64,000 nucleotides of DNA, taken from the NCBI RefSeq assembly GCF_000422985.1, contig NZ_AUHC01000008.1:1-64000 (forward strand), in the 5' to 3' direction. This DNA is from Erythrobacter cryptus DSM 12079. GTDB lineage: Bacteria > Pseudomonadota > Alphaproteobacteria > Sphingomonadales > Sphingomonadaceae. Of the stretch, positions 6,986 to 16,521 are shown piece by piece; position 1 is the first letter of the stretch; every line of letters starts with the position of its first letter. The notes below the pieces were generated by a model. The model ran no database searches, was not told the origin of the DNA, and was given only the letters and a program-made list of their open reading frames with translations. The translations under genes and the position numbers were made by a program.

Positions 6986-7240
6986 TCAGCCCTGCTGCTT
7001 GCCGGCCTGCGCGCGCAAGGCTGCCACTTCCTTTTCAAGCTTGAGGCAATCGAGGATCTTCGCGCCCCCGAGGAACACCGCGCCGGTGGTGGCAAGGAAC
7101 AACAGCTTGCCGCCGAAGCCGGGATATTGGTGGAGATAGGCGGTGCCGCGCGCGGTGGCGCCCAGCGCCAGGGCATAGATGATCAGGAACGCTTCAAAGC
7201 GCGTCTTGATCACGAACAGCCTTGAGAGCTTGCGCAGCAT
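6986..7240 (-). CDS. Small two-span membrane protein, conserved hypothetical
   Basis: An 84-residue protein with a basic N-terminus (MLRKLSRLFVIKTRFEAF), two hydrophobic segments (about residues 15-33 and 44-60), and a charged C-terminal helix (KLEKEVAALRAQAG) that could form a short coiled coil. GGGAG lies 6 nt before the ATG. Proteins like this occur in sphingomonad genomes without assigned function. It is downstream of astB on the same strand but separated by about 95 bp, so membership of that operon is uncertain. Confidence 0.7.
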   Translation of the reverse strand: MLRKLSRLFVIKTRFEAFLIIYALALGATARGTAYLHQYPGFGGKLLFLATTGAVFLGGAKILDCLKLEKEVAALRAQAGKQQG

Positions 7241-7334
7241 GGCATCTCCCGCTCAGGCGCGACTCGGTTGCCTTTCCGCGCCGCCTTAGGATTTCGGAAA
7301 GGTTACGCCCGAAAGCCGCCGCCGCGCAAATGCG

Positions 7335-8585
7335 TTAACCAAGTGCGGCAAGATCGAGCGCCTCGAGCAGCGCCTGCCGGGCGGCGATCACGCTCCTTGC
7401 CAATGGCTCTGTCCCGATATCGGACGGATCGATCTGTTCGGGCCAATGGGCCTCGATTACCGCGGCGATGCGATCGGCCTTGGCCTCATCGAGCAGGAAG
7501 CGCGGATCGACCGTGGCCGGATCGCAAACCACCCGCAGGCGCAGACAGGCCGGGCCCCCGCCATTGGCCATCGACTGGCGCACATCGACCGGGATCACCT
7601 GACGGATCGGGCCGTTGCCGGCCAGCATCGCGGTGCACCAGCCCCATACCGCCGGGCTTTCGCGGCATTCCTCGGGCACCACCAGCGCCATCTCGCCGCT
7701 CGGCAGGGTGAGAAGCTGGGCGTTGAACAGATAGGTGCGGATCGCCTCGTCAAGGCTGACCGCGCTCGCGGGCACCTCGACCACCTCGAGCGCGGGGAAG
7801 GCGCGCCGGATTGCCTCATAGGCCGCCTCTTGATCGGCAAAGGCCTCGGCATGGGTAAAGAGCACCCGCTCGTTCGCCACCGCCACCACGTCATTGTGGA
7901 AGGCCCCGGCGGCTATCGCGGCGGGGTTCTGCTCGATGAAGAGGGTGCGTTCGGGCGCGAGCCGGTGCGCGCGGGCGATGAGGCGGCTGGCCTGTTCGTG
8001 CTGGCGCGCGGGGAAGGGCCCGCCGCTCTTGCCATAGACGAACACCTCGACCCCGACGTCTGCATGGCTTTGGCACAGGCGCATGTGATTGGCCGCGCCC
8101 TCATCGCCCAGGCTCGGCGGCACGGGATCGTGGATGACGAAATGGTCGCGGCTGGCAAAGGCCAGCTCGAGCTGGCGCCTGGTATCGGGCCATTCCTGCG
8201 CGCGGTGGAGCATGGTGACAAGATTGGCCGGAGTGAGGTGGCACTTGCCATCGGCCGTATCGGGCGCAGGGGAAACGGTGGCGGCATTGGCGGTCCACAT
8301 CGCCGAGGCCGACCAGGGCGCCGCGCGCAGTTGCGGCGGCTCGCTCCCATCAAGCGCCAGCGCCGCTTGAAGCGCGCGGTTGGGGCGGGGCAGGGGAACG
8401 AAGAAGCCCTGCACCCCGAGCCGGGCGAGATTGCCGCGCATCTTGGCCAGCCCCTGCAGCGCCGCGGCGCGCGGATAGGAAGGATCGCCGGCGTGCGCCG
8501 CGCTGGCGATATTGCCGAGGCTGAGCCCGGCATAATTGTGGCTGGGGCCGACGATCCCGTCGAAATTGATCTCAACAAGGCTCAT
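7335..8585 (-). CDS. astB: N-succinylarginine dihydrolase AstB
   Basis: A 416-residue member of the amidinotransferase fold. It removes two ammonia and CO2 from succinylarginine to give succinylornithine in the AST arginine-degradation pathway. Visible signatures are EINFDGIVGPSHNYAGLS at the N-terminus, the catalytic His in GAFHNDVVAVANE, and the nucleophile Cys in SMANGGGPACLRLRVV near the C-terminus. The ATG at 8585 overlaps the astA stop (ATGA at 8585-8582), which decides the start against an upstream in-frame ATG. Slightly shorter than enterobacterial AstB (about 447). Confidence 0.95.
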   Translation of the reverse strand: MSLVEINFDGIVGPSHNYAGLSLGNIASAAHAGDPSYPRAAALQGLAKMRGNLARLGVQGFFVPLPRPNRALQAALALDGSEPPQLRAAPWSASAMWTANAATVSPAPDTADGKCHLTPANLVTMLHRAQEWPDTRRQLELAFASRDHFVIHDPVPPSLGDEGAANHMRLCQSHADVGVEVFVYGKSGGPFPARQHEQASRLIARAHRLAPERTLFIEQNPAAIAAGAFHNDVVAVANERVLFTHAEAFADQEAAYEAIRRAFPALEVVEVPASAVSLDEAIRTYLFNAQLLTLPSGEMALVVPEECRESPAVWGWCTAMLAGNGPIRQVIPVDVRQSMANGGGPACLRLRVVCDPATVDPRFLLDEAKADRIAAVIEAHWPEQIDPSDIGTEPLARSVIAARQALLEALDLAALG

Positions 8586-9598
8586 CGCGCCACGCTCCAC
8601 ACCTCATCGCCCTCGCGCACGTCGAGCAGGTCGGCGCTCGCCGCATCGATCGCGATCCCGCCTTCCTCATCGAGCACCCTCACGCCGAAACAGGCGCGAA
8701 AGGCGCCGAGGCGCCCGGTGGCAAGGATCGCCTTTTCCCCTTCGCTCACGTCAAGACGCCGCACCTTGGCCTTGCGGCTGGCCTTGATGCTGGCGACCTC
8801 GTCGGTGCGCGCGGTCATCGTCGGGCCGCCATCGAAGATGTCGAGGTAGCCCTCGAAGCGGAAGCCCTCGTGCTCGAGCATCCGCATCGCCGCGCGCCCG
8901 CTGGGATGGGGCACGCCGATGGCGCTGCGCGCTTCCTCGCCCAGCATCGCCACATAGACCGGGTGCTTGGGCATCAGATCGGCGATGAACTGGTTGCCGT
9001 TGATGGCGTTGAAATAATCGGCCTCCTGAAAGCTCATCCCGAAGAAGCGCCCGGCCACCCCGTCCCAAAAGGGCGAGCCGCCGCGCTCATCGATGATCCC
9101 GCGCAGCTCGGCCAGGATGCGCTCGGCAAAGCGGGGGCGGTGCATGGCGATGAACAGATAGCGTGAGCGCGCCAGCAGCAGCCCCAGCCCCCCGGCGCGC
9201 TCATTGGGGTGGAGGAACAGCCCGCCGACCTCGCTCGAGCCTTCCAGATCGGTGACGAGGCTGAGCATCTCGGCCCGGACGGTGCGGTCAAGCTCCTTGG
9301 AATATTGGGTAAGGGTGTTGAGGCGGTAGGAATAGAACGGCCAGCGCTGGCCCACCTGGCTCATCAGCTGGCAGGTGCCGCGCACCGCACCGGTGCGCAC
9401 GTTCTCGAGCACCAGCACGAACAATTCGTCGGCAAGGCTCTCCTCGGTGCGGGCAAAGGCGGCCTCGGCGCGCTCGAGCTTGGCGCGCAGCGCCGCACGG
9501 TCGGGCGGCAGGTTGGTAAAGCCCCCGCCGGTGAGCTTGGCCATCTCGTAGAGCGCTTCAAGATCGCTCGGGCGCGCGGCGCGCAGTCGAAAACTCAT
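8582..9598 (-). CDS. astA: Arginine N-succinyltransferase AstA
   Basis: A 338-residue acyltransferase that starts the AST pathway by transferring succinyl from succinyl-CoA to the alpha-amino group of arginine. Typical segments are FRLRAARPSDLEALYEMA at the N-terminus, SYRLNTLTQYSKEL, GLFLHPNERAGGLGLLLARSRYLF (the CoA site) and GYLDIFDGGPTMTARTDEV. Its ATG overlaps the stop of the upstream M20 hydrolase (9598-9595) and its stop overlaps the astB start, so the three genes are tightly coupled. Confidence 0.95.
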   Translation of the reverse strand: MSFRLRAARPSDLEALYEMAKLTGGGFTNLPPDRAALRAKLERAEAAFARTEESLADELFVLVLENVRTGAVRGTCQLMSQVGQRWPFYSYRLNTLTQYSKELDRTVRAEMLSLVTDLEGSSEVGGLFLHPNERAGGLGLLLARSRYLFIAMHRPRFAERILAELRGIIDERGGSPFWDGVAGRFFGMSFQEADYFNAINGNQFIADLMPKHPVYVAMLGEEARSAIGVPHPSGRAAMRMLEHEGFRFEGYLDIFDGGPTMTARTDEVASIKASRKAKVRRLDVSEGEKAILATGRLGAFRACFGVRVLDEEGGIAIDAASADLLDVREGDEVWSVAR

Positions 9599-10791
9599 GC
9601 CAGGGCTCCTTCGGCCAGCCGTTCGATCACCCGGGCCGAAAGCGCGGCGCGTTGGGCAAGGCTGGGGACGATCAGATATTCATCGGCGGAATGGATCGCC
9701 CCGCCGCACACCCCCATGGTATCGACCACCGGCACCCCGCAGGCGGCGATATTGTTGCCATCGCACACCCCGCCGCTCGGCCGCCAGGCGATCGCCTGGC
9801 CAAGCTCGGCCCCGCAGGCGCGCACGAGATCAAACAGGCGCTGCGCGCGCGCATCGACCGGCTTGGGCGGGCGGGTGACGCCGCCGTGGGTGTCGATCAC
9901 CACCTCATGCGCGGCGGCGATCCGGGCGGTGAGCGCGGCAAGATCGCGGGCAAAGCCCTCCATCGCCGCCTCACTCCTGGGGCGGATGTTGAAGCGCAGC
10001 ACCGCCAGATCGGGCACCACGTTGTTCGCCGATCCGCCATCGACGCGCGCCGGGTTGATGGTGAGATCGTCGCGTTCGAGCGCCTTCAGCCCCAGGATCA
10101 GATCGGCCGCGGCAACGATGGCGTTGCGCCCCTCGTGTGGGTTGCGCCCGGCATGGGCGCTGCGGCCGCGGATGGTGAGGGCGTAATTGCCCGTGCCGCC
10201 GCGCGCATGGGCGAGCGTGCCATCGGGCAGGGCCGCCGGCTCATAGGTGAGCGCGGCGAGCTTGCCCGCGGCAAGCTCGGCGATCAGCGCGGCGCTGGCG
10301 AGCGAGCCGGTTTCCTCATCGGAATTGATGAGCACGTCATAGCCCATGAGCGCCGCGGCGGGCCGGCTTTCGAAGGCGAGCAGCGCGTGGAGCATCACCA
10401 CGATCCCGCCCTTCATGTCGGCAACCCCGGGGCCGTTCAATGTCTCGCCATCGATCCAGCGCTGCGCCTGGAAGGGGTGATCGGGCGCGAACACCGTGTC
10501 CATGTGGCCGGTTAGGAGAATGCGCCGCGCGGCCTCTGGCCGCACCTTGACCACCAGGTGCTGGCCGTGGGGCTGGTCAAACGCGCGGCCATCGGCGCCG
10601 ATCGCGCTGACCGGGGCGGGATCGACCAGTTCCACCGTGCCGGGCAGGGCGGCGAAGGCCTCGGCGAGCTGGGCGGCCTGGCGCGCCAGCCCGGCGAGAT
10701 TGCCGGTGCCGGTGTTGATCGCGCTCCAGCTTTCCACCGCGGCGAGCATCGCGGGCGCATCGAAGGCGACAGGGGGCAGGGGGGCTTGCAT
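9595..10791 (-). CDS. M20-family metallopeptidase/hydrolase in the ast operon
   Basis: A 398-residue zinc hydrolase of the M20 (carboxypeptidase G2/ArgE/DapE) family. Metal ligands are visible in [30 protein letters not shown] and the C-terminal [11 protein letters not shown]. The dimerisation domain carries [17 protein letters not shown]. The ATG at 10791 is preceded by GAGGGGG. As first gene of an operon with astA and astB, it could hydrolyse an N-acylated amino acid of this pathway, such as N-succinylglutamate, replacing AstE. That is inference; plain peptidase activity is the alternative. A longer upstream open frame is a high-GC artefact. Confidence 0.88.
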   Translation of the reverse strand: MQAPLPPVAFDAPAMLAAVESWSAINTGTGNLAGLARQAAQLAEAFAALPGTVELVDPAPVSAIGADGRAFDQPHGQHLVVKVRPEAARRILLTGHMDTVFAPDHPFQAQRWIDGETLNGPGVADMKGGIVVMLHALLAFESRPAAALMGYDVLINSDEETGSLASAALIAELAAGKLAALTYEPAALPDGTLAHARGGTGNYALTIRGRSAHAGRNPHEGRNAIVAAADLILGLKALERDDLTINPARVDGGSANNVVPDLAVLRFNIRPRSEAAMEGFARDLAALTARIAAAHEVVIDTHGGVTRPPKPVDARAQRLFDLVRACGAELGQAIAWRPSGGVCDGNNIAACGVPVVDTMGVCGGAIHSADEYLIVPSLAQRAALSARVIERLAEGALA

Positions 10792-10911
10792 CCGTCCCCC
10801 TCTAGCCGCCCGCGGCGCTGCGGCCAAGGCGTTGCAATCCCAGCGCGGCTCGGCCATAGGGCCTGCCGTCCTCTCCTCCCCGGGGCGCTTGAGAACCCAC
10901 GAGGACAAATG

Positions 10912-13014
10912 ATGACCGAGATGACCACCCGCGCCGGCCTTGCGATCGATTCGCGGCTCGCCGCCTTCCTCGAGACCGAGGTGCTTGGCCCCCTCGGGCG
11001 CGATGTGGGCGCCTTCTGGCAGGGCTTTGCCGCGCTCCTCGCCGAGCTTGCGCCGCAAAACCGCGCGCTCCTCGCCAGGCGCGAGGAATTGCAGGCCAAG
11101 ATCGATGCCTGGCACATGGCGCGCGCGGGCCAGCCGCATGACGCCGCCGCCTACCGCGCGTTTCTCGAAGAAATCGGCTATCTCGTGCCCGAGCCGGGCG
11201 CTTTCACCATTGGCACCCAGAACGTCGATCCCGAAATCGCCACCATGGCCGGGCCGCAGCTGGTGGTGCCGATCCTCAACGCCCGCTTCCTCCTCAACGC
11301 CGCCAATGCCCGTTGGGGGAGCCTTTATGACGCGCTCTATGGCACCGATGCGCTCGATGCGCCGCCGCCGCGCCCGGGCGGCTATGACGCGGCGCGCGGG
11401 GCCGCGGTGATCGCGCGGGCGCGCCGCTTCCTCGATGAAACCTTCCCGCTTGCCGATGGGGCAAGCTGGGCTGACCTTGCCGGGCGCGAAGAGGTGCAGC
11501 TTGCCGATCCGGGGCAATTCGTCGGCACCACCGACAAGGGCCTCTTGCTCAAGAACCACGGCCTTCATGTCGAGGTGGTGTTCGATCGCACCGCCCCAGT
11601 GGGGGCGAGCGACAAGGCCGGGATTGCCGACATCATCATCGAGGCCGCGCTCACCACTATCGCCGATTGCGAGGATTCGGTTGCCGCGGTCGATGCCGAG
11701 GACAAGCTTGCCGCCTATCGCAACTGGCTTGGCATCATCCGCGGCGATCTTGAAGAAACCTTTGCAAAGGACGGGCGCACCATCACCCGGCGCCTCAATG
11801 AGGACAAGCGCTACACCGCGCCCGATGGCAGCGTGCACCACCTTCCCGGGCGCAGCCTGATGTTCGTGCGCAATGTCGGCCACCTCATGACCAATCCGGC
11901 GATCCGCCTGCCCGATGGCAGCGAGGTGCCCGAAGGGATCATGGACGCGGTCTTCACCGCCGCGATCGCCACGCTGGGGCTTGAGGGCCATGGCCGCTTT
12001 TCCAATTCGCGCACCGGCAGCATCTATATCGTCAAGCCCAAGATGCACGGGCCGGAAGAATGCGCCTTTGCCAACACCCTGTTTGACCGGGTGGAGGATC
12101 TCCTCGGCCTTGCCCGCCACACGCTCAAGGTCGGGGTGATGGACGAGGAGCGCCGCACCAGCGCCAATCTTGCCGCCTGCATCCACGCGGTGAAGGACCG
12201 CATCGTGTTCATCAACACCGGCTTTCTCGATCGCACCGGGGATGAAATCCACACCTCGATGCGCGCCGGGCCGATGCTGAGGAAGGGCGCGATGAAGGAG
12301 AGCGCGTGGCTCAAGGCCTATGAGGCGAGAAATGTCGCCATCGGCCTTGCCCACGGCCTTTCGGGCAAGGCGCAGATCGGCAAGGGCATGTGGGCCGCGC
12401 CTGATCTGATGGGGCAGATGATGGTGGAGAAGATCGCGCACCTCAAGGCCGGCGCCAACACCGCCTGGGTGCCCTCGCCCACCGCCGCGACGCTCCATGC
12501 GCTGCACTATCACCAGGTTGACGTGTTCGAGGTGCAAAAGCACCTGCCCGCGCCGCCGGGGCTCGAGGCGCTGCTTACCATTCCGCTGGCCGAGGGCGCG
12601 AACTGGTCGGAGGAGGAGATCAGGGAGGAGCTGGACAATAATTGCCAGGGCCTGCTCGGCTATGTGGTGCGCTGGATCGACCAGGGGGTGGGCTGCTCCA
12701 AGGTGCCCGACATCAATGATGTGGGCCTGATGGAAGACCGCGCGACTTTGCGCATCTCCTCGCAGCACATCGCCAACTGGCTGCTGCACGGGGTCATCAC
12801 CGAGGAACAGGTGATGGATTCGCTGCGCCGCATGGCCGCCAAGGTCGACGCGCAGAATGCTTCCGATCCGCTCTATGTGCCGCTCACCGGCAACGAGAAC
12901 GGCCCCGCCTTCAGCGCCGCGAAGGACCTGATCTTCAAGGGCGTGGAACAGCCCAGCGGCTACACCGAGCCGCTGCTCCACCACTGGCGACAGGTGAAGA
13001 AGGCGCAAGCCTAG
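10912..13014 (+). CDS. glcB: Malate synthase G
   Basis: A 700-residue malate synthase of the large G type, condensing glyoxylate and acetyl-CoA to malate. Diagnostic stretches are [83 protein letters not shown], and [17 protein letters not shown]. Two ATGs lie at 10909 and 10912 behind GAGG (10901); the second has better spacing. No isocitrate lyase is next to it. It is divergent from the ast operon and ends 30 bp before the convergent rsmA. Confidence 0.95.
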   Translation: MTEMTTRAGLAIDSRLAAFLETEVLGPLGRDVGAFWQGFAALLAELAPQNRALLARREELQAKIDAWHMARAGQPHDAAAYRAFLEEIGYLVPEPGAFTIGTQNVDPEIATMAGPQLVVPILNARFLLNAANARWGSLYDALYGTDALDAPPPRPGGYDAARGAAVIARARRFLDETFPLADGASWADLAGREEVQLADPGQFVGTTDKGLLLKNHGLHVEVVFDRTAPVGASDKAGIADIIIEAALTTIADCEDSVAAVDAEDKLAAYRNWLGIIRGDLEETFAKDGRTITRRLNEDKRYTAPDGSVHHLPGRSLMFVRNVGHLMTNPAIRLPDGSEVPEGIMDAVFTAAIATLGLEGHGRFSNSRTGSIYIVKPKMHGPEECAFANTLFDRVEDLLGLARHTLKVGVMDEERRTSANLAACIHAVKDRIVFINTGFLDRTGDEIHTSMRAGPMLRKGAMKESAWLKAYEARNVAIGLAHGLSGKAQIGKGMWAAPDLMGQMMVEKIAHLKAGANTAWVPSPTAATLHALHYHQVDVFEVQKHLPAPPGLEALLTIPLAEGANWSEEEIREELDNNCQGLLGYVVRWIDQGVGCSKVPDINDVGLMEDRATLRISSQHIANWLLHGVITEEQVMDSLRRMAAKVDAQNASDPLYVPLTGNENGPAFSAAKDLIFKGVEQPSGYTEPLLHHWRQVKKAQA

Positions 13015-13045
13015 CCGCGCCACCGGAACGCGGGGCGGCAATGCC

Positions 13046-13870
13046 TTACCGGCCGAGCGCGCGGGCCAGCGCCACGAACTCGGCGACGCTGACCGTCTCG
13101 GCGCGGCGGGTCTTGTCGATGCCGAGGGCCGCGAGGGCTTCCAAGGCGCCCGGCACGCCCTTCAAGCTCTGGCGCAGCATCTTGCGGCGCTGGCCGAAGG
13201 CGGCTTCGGTGAGCCGTTCGAGGGTGGCCGCGCTGACCCCTTCGGGCATGGCCCCAGGGACGAGATGCACCACCGCGCTCATCACCTTGGGCGGGGGGGT
13301 GAAGGCGCTGCGGTGCACCTTCATGGCGATGCGCGCCGCGCTGCGCCACTGCGCCAACACGGCGAGGCGGCCATAGGCAGGGCTGCCGGGAGCGGCAACG
13401 ATCCGCTCGGCCACCTCGCGCTGGAACATCAGGGTGAGCGAGCGCCACGGCGGTGGCCAGGCCTCCCCCGAAAGCCAGCCGACGAGCAGCGCGGTGCCGA
13501 CGTTGTAGGGCAGGTTGGAGAGGACATGGAAGGGCTGGCCCTGCATCAGCGCGGCGTGATCGAGCTTGAGCGCGTCACCTTCGATGACGGTGAGCTGGCC
13601 GGGGAAGCGTTCCCCAAGTTCGGCGAGCGCGGGCAGACAGCGCCGGTCCATCTCGATCGCCGTCACCTGCGCCCCGGCGCGCAGCAGCGCGCGGGTCAGC
13701 CCCCCGGGGCCGGGGCCGATCTCGAGCACCCGGGCGCCCGCCAGATCGCCCGGGATCGCGGCGATGCGGGCCAGCAATTGTTCATCGAGCAGGAAGTTTT
13801 GCCCCAGCGCCTTGGACGCCGAGAGGCCGTGGCGCGCGATCACCTCGCGCAGCGGGGGAAGCTCAGCCAC
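13046..13870 (-). CDS. rsmA: 16S rRNA (adenine(1518/1519)-N6)-dimethyltransferase RsmA (KsgA)
   Basis: A 274-residue S-adenosylmethionine-dependent methyltransferase that dimethylates A1518 and A1519 in helix 45 of 16S rRNA. Seen: [10 protein letters not shown] near the N-terminus, SAM motif [16 protein letters not shown], acidic AIEMD, and catalytic NLPYNV. The chosen start is GTG at 13870, which overlaps the pdxA stop (GTGGCTGA) and gives the expected N-terminus [19 protein letters not shown]. Last gene of lptD-surA-pdxA-rsmA, an arrangement conserved in proteobacteria. Confidence 0.95.
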   Translation of the reverse strand: MAELPPLREVIARHGLSASKALGQNFLLDEQLLARIAAIPGDLAGARVLEIGPGPGGLTRALLRAGAQVTAIEMDRRCLPALAELGERFPGQLTVIEGDALKLDHAALMQGQPFHVLSNLPYNVGTALLVGWLSGEAWPPPWRSLTLMFQREVAERIVAAPGSPAYGRLAVLAQWRSAARIAMKVHRSAFTPPPKVMSAVVHLVPGAMPEGVSAATLERLTEAAFGQRRKMLRQSLKGVPGALEALAALGIDKTRRAETVSVAEFVALARALGR

Positions 13871-14876
13871 CGCCCGCCGCCCGGCGTTCCGCCATCTCGG
13901 CGGCAAGGGTGATCGCCGCGGCCATCGCCCCCGGATCAGCCAGGCCCTTGCCGGCGATGTCGAAGGCGGTGCCGTGATCGGGCGAGGTGCGCACCAGCGG
14001 CAGGCCGAGCGTGACATTGACCCCTTCATCAAAGGCCAGCGCCTTGACCGGGATCAGCGCCTGATCGTGATACATGGCCAGCGCCGCATCATAGGTGGCG
14101 CGCGCGCGCGGGGTGAACAGGGCATCGCCCGGCACCGGGCCGAAGGCGGCGATCCCTTCGGCCCGAAGCGCGGCGATGGCAGGGGCGATGATCCGCGCCT
14201 CCTCATCGCCGAACTGGCCGCCTTCGCCCGCGTGAGGGTTCAGGGCGGCGATCGCCAGGCGCGGGGCGGCGATGCCGAAATCGCGGCGCAGCGCCGCGGC
14301 GGTGATGCGTGCCTTGTGGCAGATGAGATCGACCGAAATCAGCCGCGGCACCTCGGCAAGCGCGACATGCACCGTCAGCGGCACGGTGCGCAGGCCCGGC
14401 GCGGCCAGCATCATCACCGCATCGCGATAGGGCCGGGCGCAGGCATCGGCGAGAAACTCGGTCTGGCCGGGATAATCCCAGCCGATCGCGGCGAGCGCGG
14501 CCTTGGCGATCGGGGCGGTGACAAGCCCCCCTGCCACCCCGGACAGCGCGAATTTCGCCCCCCATTGCAGCGAGGCCAGCGCGAGCCGCGCACCCTCGGG
14601 CGAGGGCTGGCCAGGCATGAGCGGCGCATCGAGCCCGGCCAGCACCGGCAGGCCCGCCGCGCTGGCAAGGTGTGCCTCGGCAGGCTCGGCAATCGGCACG
14701 ATCGGGCAATCGATCCGCAATGCCTCGGCCACTCCGGCCAGCAGCTGCGCCCCCCCGACCACGAAGGCCGCCGGCGCATGGCCCTCGGCCACGAGGCGCG
14801 CCCAGGCGCCGAGGATCACCTCGGGCCCGATCCCGGCCGGATCGCCGATGGTGATGGCCAGCGGCGCGCGCGCCAC
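13863..14876 (-). CDS. pdxA: 4-hydroxythreonine-4-phosphate dehydrogenase PdxA
   Basis: A 337-residue NAD-dependent enzyme of the DXP-dependent pyridoxal phosphate pathway. Seen: N-terminal [13 protein letters not shown], and metal-ligand histidines in [24 protein letters not shown] and [13 protein letters not shown]. The start is GTG at 14876, 2 bp after the surA stop. Overlap with rsmA at the 3' end points to coupled translation. Confidence 0.95.
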   Translation of the reverse strand: MARAPLAITIGDPAGIGPEVILGAWARLVAEGHAPAAFVVGGAQLLAGVAEALRIDCPIVPIAEPAEAHLASAAGLPVLAGLDAPLMPGQPSPEGARLALASLQWGAKFALSGVAGGLVTAPIAKAALAAIGWDYPGQTEFLADACARPYRDAVMMLAAPGLRTVPLTVHVALAEVPRLISVDLICHKARITAAALRRDFGIAAPRLAIAALNPHAGEGGQFGDEEARIIAPAIAALRAEGIAAFGPVPGDALFTPRARATYDAALAMYHDQALIPVKALAFDEGVNVTLGLPLVRTSPDHGTAFDIAGKGLADPGAMAAAITLAAEMAERRAAGGG

Positions 14877-14878
14877 GA

Positions 14879-16261
14879 TCAGTTGTATTCGATATAGGCG
14901 TCGTTGCGCAGGTCGCGCAGATAGCGCTGGGCGCGCTTGTTGACGCGTTCGTCCTCGAGATCCTTCATCACCGCGGCAAAGCTCGGCGCCCCGGCATCAG
15001 GCGGATCGTCGCGCCCGCACAGCATCAGCACCCGCACCCCTTCCTTCACCCCGCCAAAGGGCGGGGTGGTCTGGCCGATCTGGAGGTTGAGCAGGATCGC
15101 GCGCAGCTGTTCGGGCAGGTTGGCGGCCTTGATCTGGTCGTTGGAGATCACCTCCGCCCCGATCCGCGCCGCCCCGGCCTCGACATCGCCGCAGCCGCGC
15201 AGGGAGCTGAGGAAATTGCTGAACTCGGCCACCTTCGCCTCGGCCTCGGCCTGGGTCACATTGGGCGGGAAGGCGATCGAGATCTGCTTGAGGCTGAGGA
15301 TCGCCTCGTTGGGATCGGCGCTCAGCACCTTGCGCTTGTTGATGAGGTAGAGGATCGAGAAGCCGCCCGGGATCTCGATCGGCCCCACCAGCTGGCCCGG
15401 CACCATGCTGCGCGCCGCGGCGGCAAGCTGCGGCGGCAATTGCCCCAGCCGCACCCAGCCCAGATCGCCCCCCACCACCGCGGTGGTGGCCTCGGAGAAC
15501 TGGCGGGCATAGGCGACGAAGCTGCCGCCCTGTTCAAGCTGCTGCATGATCGCCTGGGCATTGGCGAGCACGCGCTCGCGGTTCTCGGTGGTGGCCGAGA
15601 GGAAGATCTCACCCAAACGGTATTCCTCGGTGCCCTTGGCTTCGGTGAGACGCTTGAGCACGTCATTCACTTCCTCGGCCGAGACATTGACGAAGGGCAT
15701 GATGTTGCGGCGCAGCAGGTTTTCCCAGGCGATCTCGCCCTCGATCTGGCGCTTGAGCGAGGCCGGCGAGGACCCGATCGAGACGAGATATTCGTCCATC
15801 TTGCGCGTATCCCCGCCGAAGTTCTGCCCGGCGAGCTGCGTGTAGGTTTGTTCGATCTCCTCGCGCGCAGGCGCGAGCTTGGCTGCCTCGGCCGCCTGGA
15901 TCTTGAGCGTCTCGTCGATGAGGTTGCGCAGCACCTGCACCCGCAGGCGCAAGAGTTCCTCAGGCGAAAGCTGGGCATCGGAGGCCGAGATCACCAGCGC
16001 GAGGCGCTGATCGATATCCGATCCGGTGATGACATAGCCGTTGACGATCGCCGTGGCGGTGCGCCGGTCGGGATCGTTTCTGCCGAACAGGGTGATGTCG
16101 GCAGGCAGGCCAAAGGGATTGTCGGCGGTGGGCACCGCCACGGTCTGCGCGGGCGCGGCCACCGGTATCGCCGCCAGCGCCACCAGCCCCGTCGCCGCCA
16201 GCGCCGCGGCGGTGCGGGCGAGGGGGCCCCTTGAAAACGTCATCATGTTCACTCGCATCAT
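14879..16261 (-). CDS. surA: SurA-like periplasmic chaperone / peptidyl-prolyl isomerase
   Basis: A 460-residue protein with a signal peptide ending near residue 39 (PVAAPAQ). The N-terminal chaperone module follows (TATAIVNGYVITGSDIDQRLAL, LIDETLKIQAA), then a parvulin-type domain at about residues 190-310 (GEIFLSATTENRE, GGDLGWVRLGQLPP, PIEIPGGFSILYLINKRK), and a degenerate second domain. SurA escorts outer-membrane proteins such as LptD through the periplasm, which fits its place right after lptD. Two closely spaced ATG groups at the N-terminus leave the exact start open by a few residues. Confidence 0.92.
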   Translation of the reverse strand: MMRVNMMTFSRGPLARTAAALAATGLVALAAIPVAAPAQTVAVPTADNPFGLPADITLFGRNDPDRRTATAIVNGYVITGSDIDQRLALVISASDAQLSPEELLRLRVQVLRNLIDETLKIQAAEAAKLAPAREEIEQTYTQLAGQNFGGDTRKMDEYLVSIGSSPASLKRQIEGEIAWENLLRRNIMPFVNVSAEEVNDVLKRLTEAKGTEEYRLGEIFLSATTENRERVLANAQAIMQQLEQGGSFVAYARQFSEATTAVVGGDLGWVRLGQLPPQLAAAARSMVPGQLVGPIEIPGGFSILYLINKRKVLSADPNEAILSLKQISIAFPPNVTQAEAEAKVAEFSNFLSSLRGCGDVEAGAARIGAEVISNDQIKAANLPEQLRAILLNLQIGQTTPPFGGVKEGVRVLMLCGRDDPPDAGAPSFAAVMKDLEDERVNKRAQRYLRDLRNDAYIEYN

Positions 16262-16521
16262 CCCGTCTTGCGGCCCTCATCGATGGGCGCAACATTCACC
16301 CGGCGCAGCACGCCGCATTGATCTGGCGCAGCGCACCACGCCGCCGCGCGCCGCCTAGCTTCGCCCGGCTGAATGGAAGCTGAGCCTCGCCCGATCCCGC
16401 ATGGCCGGCACGCATCCATTTAACGGGGCCCTTAACCCGATTTGCGCGCGGTGCCAATTGTGCGCCGGGCCTGCGCCGGGGATGGTGGGCGGGGATGGCG
16501 GCGGAGCGGGGCAGGCGAGGT

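Noticed and set aside
9595-13041. A 1148-codon open frame on the minus strand spanning the M20 gene and the whole of malate synthase
   Set aside because: Only the last 398 codons match the M20 family. The rest is antisense to glcB and results from GC-rich codons that suppress stops.
16415-16436. TTAA-N8-TTAA as a CtrA site between lptD and surA
   Set aside because: CtrA sites need a 7-bp spacer, and the position between two operon genes makes it unlikely.
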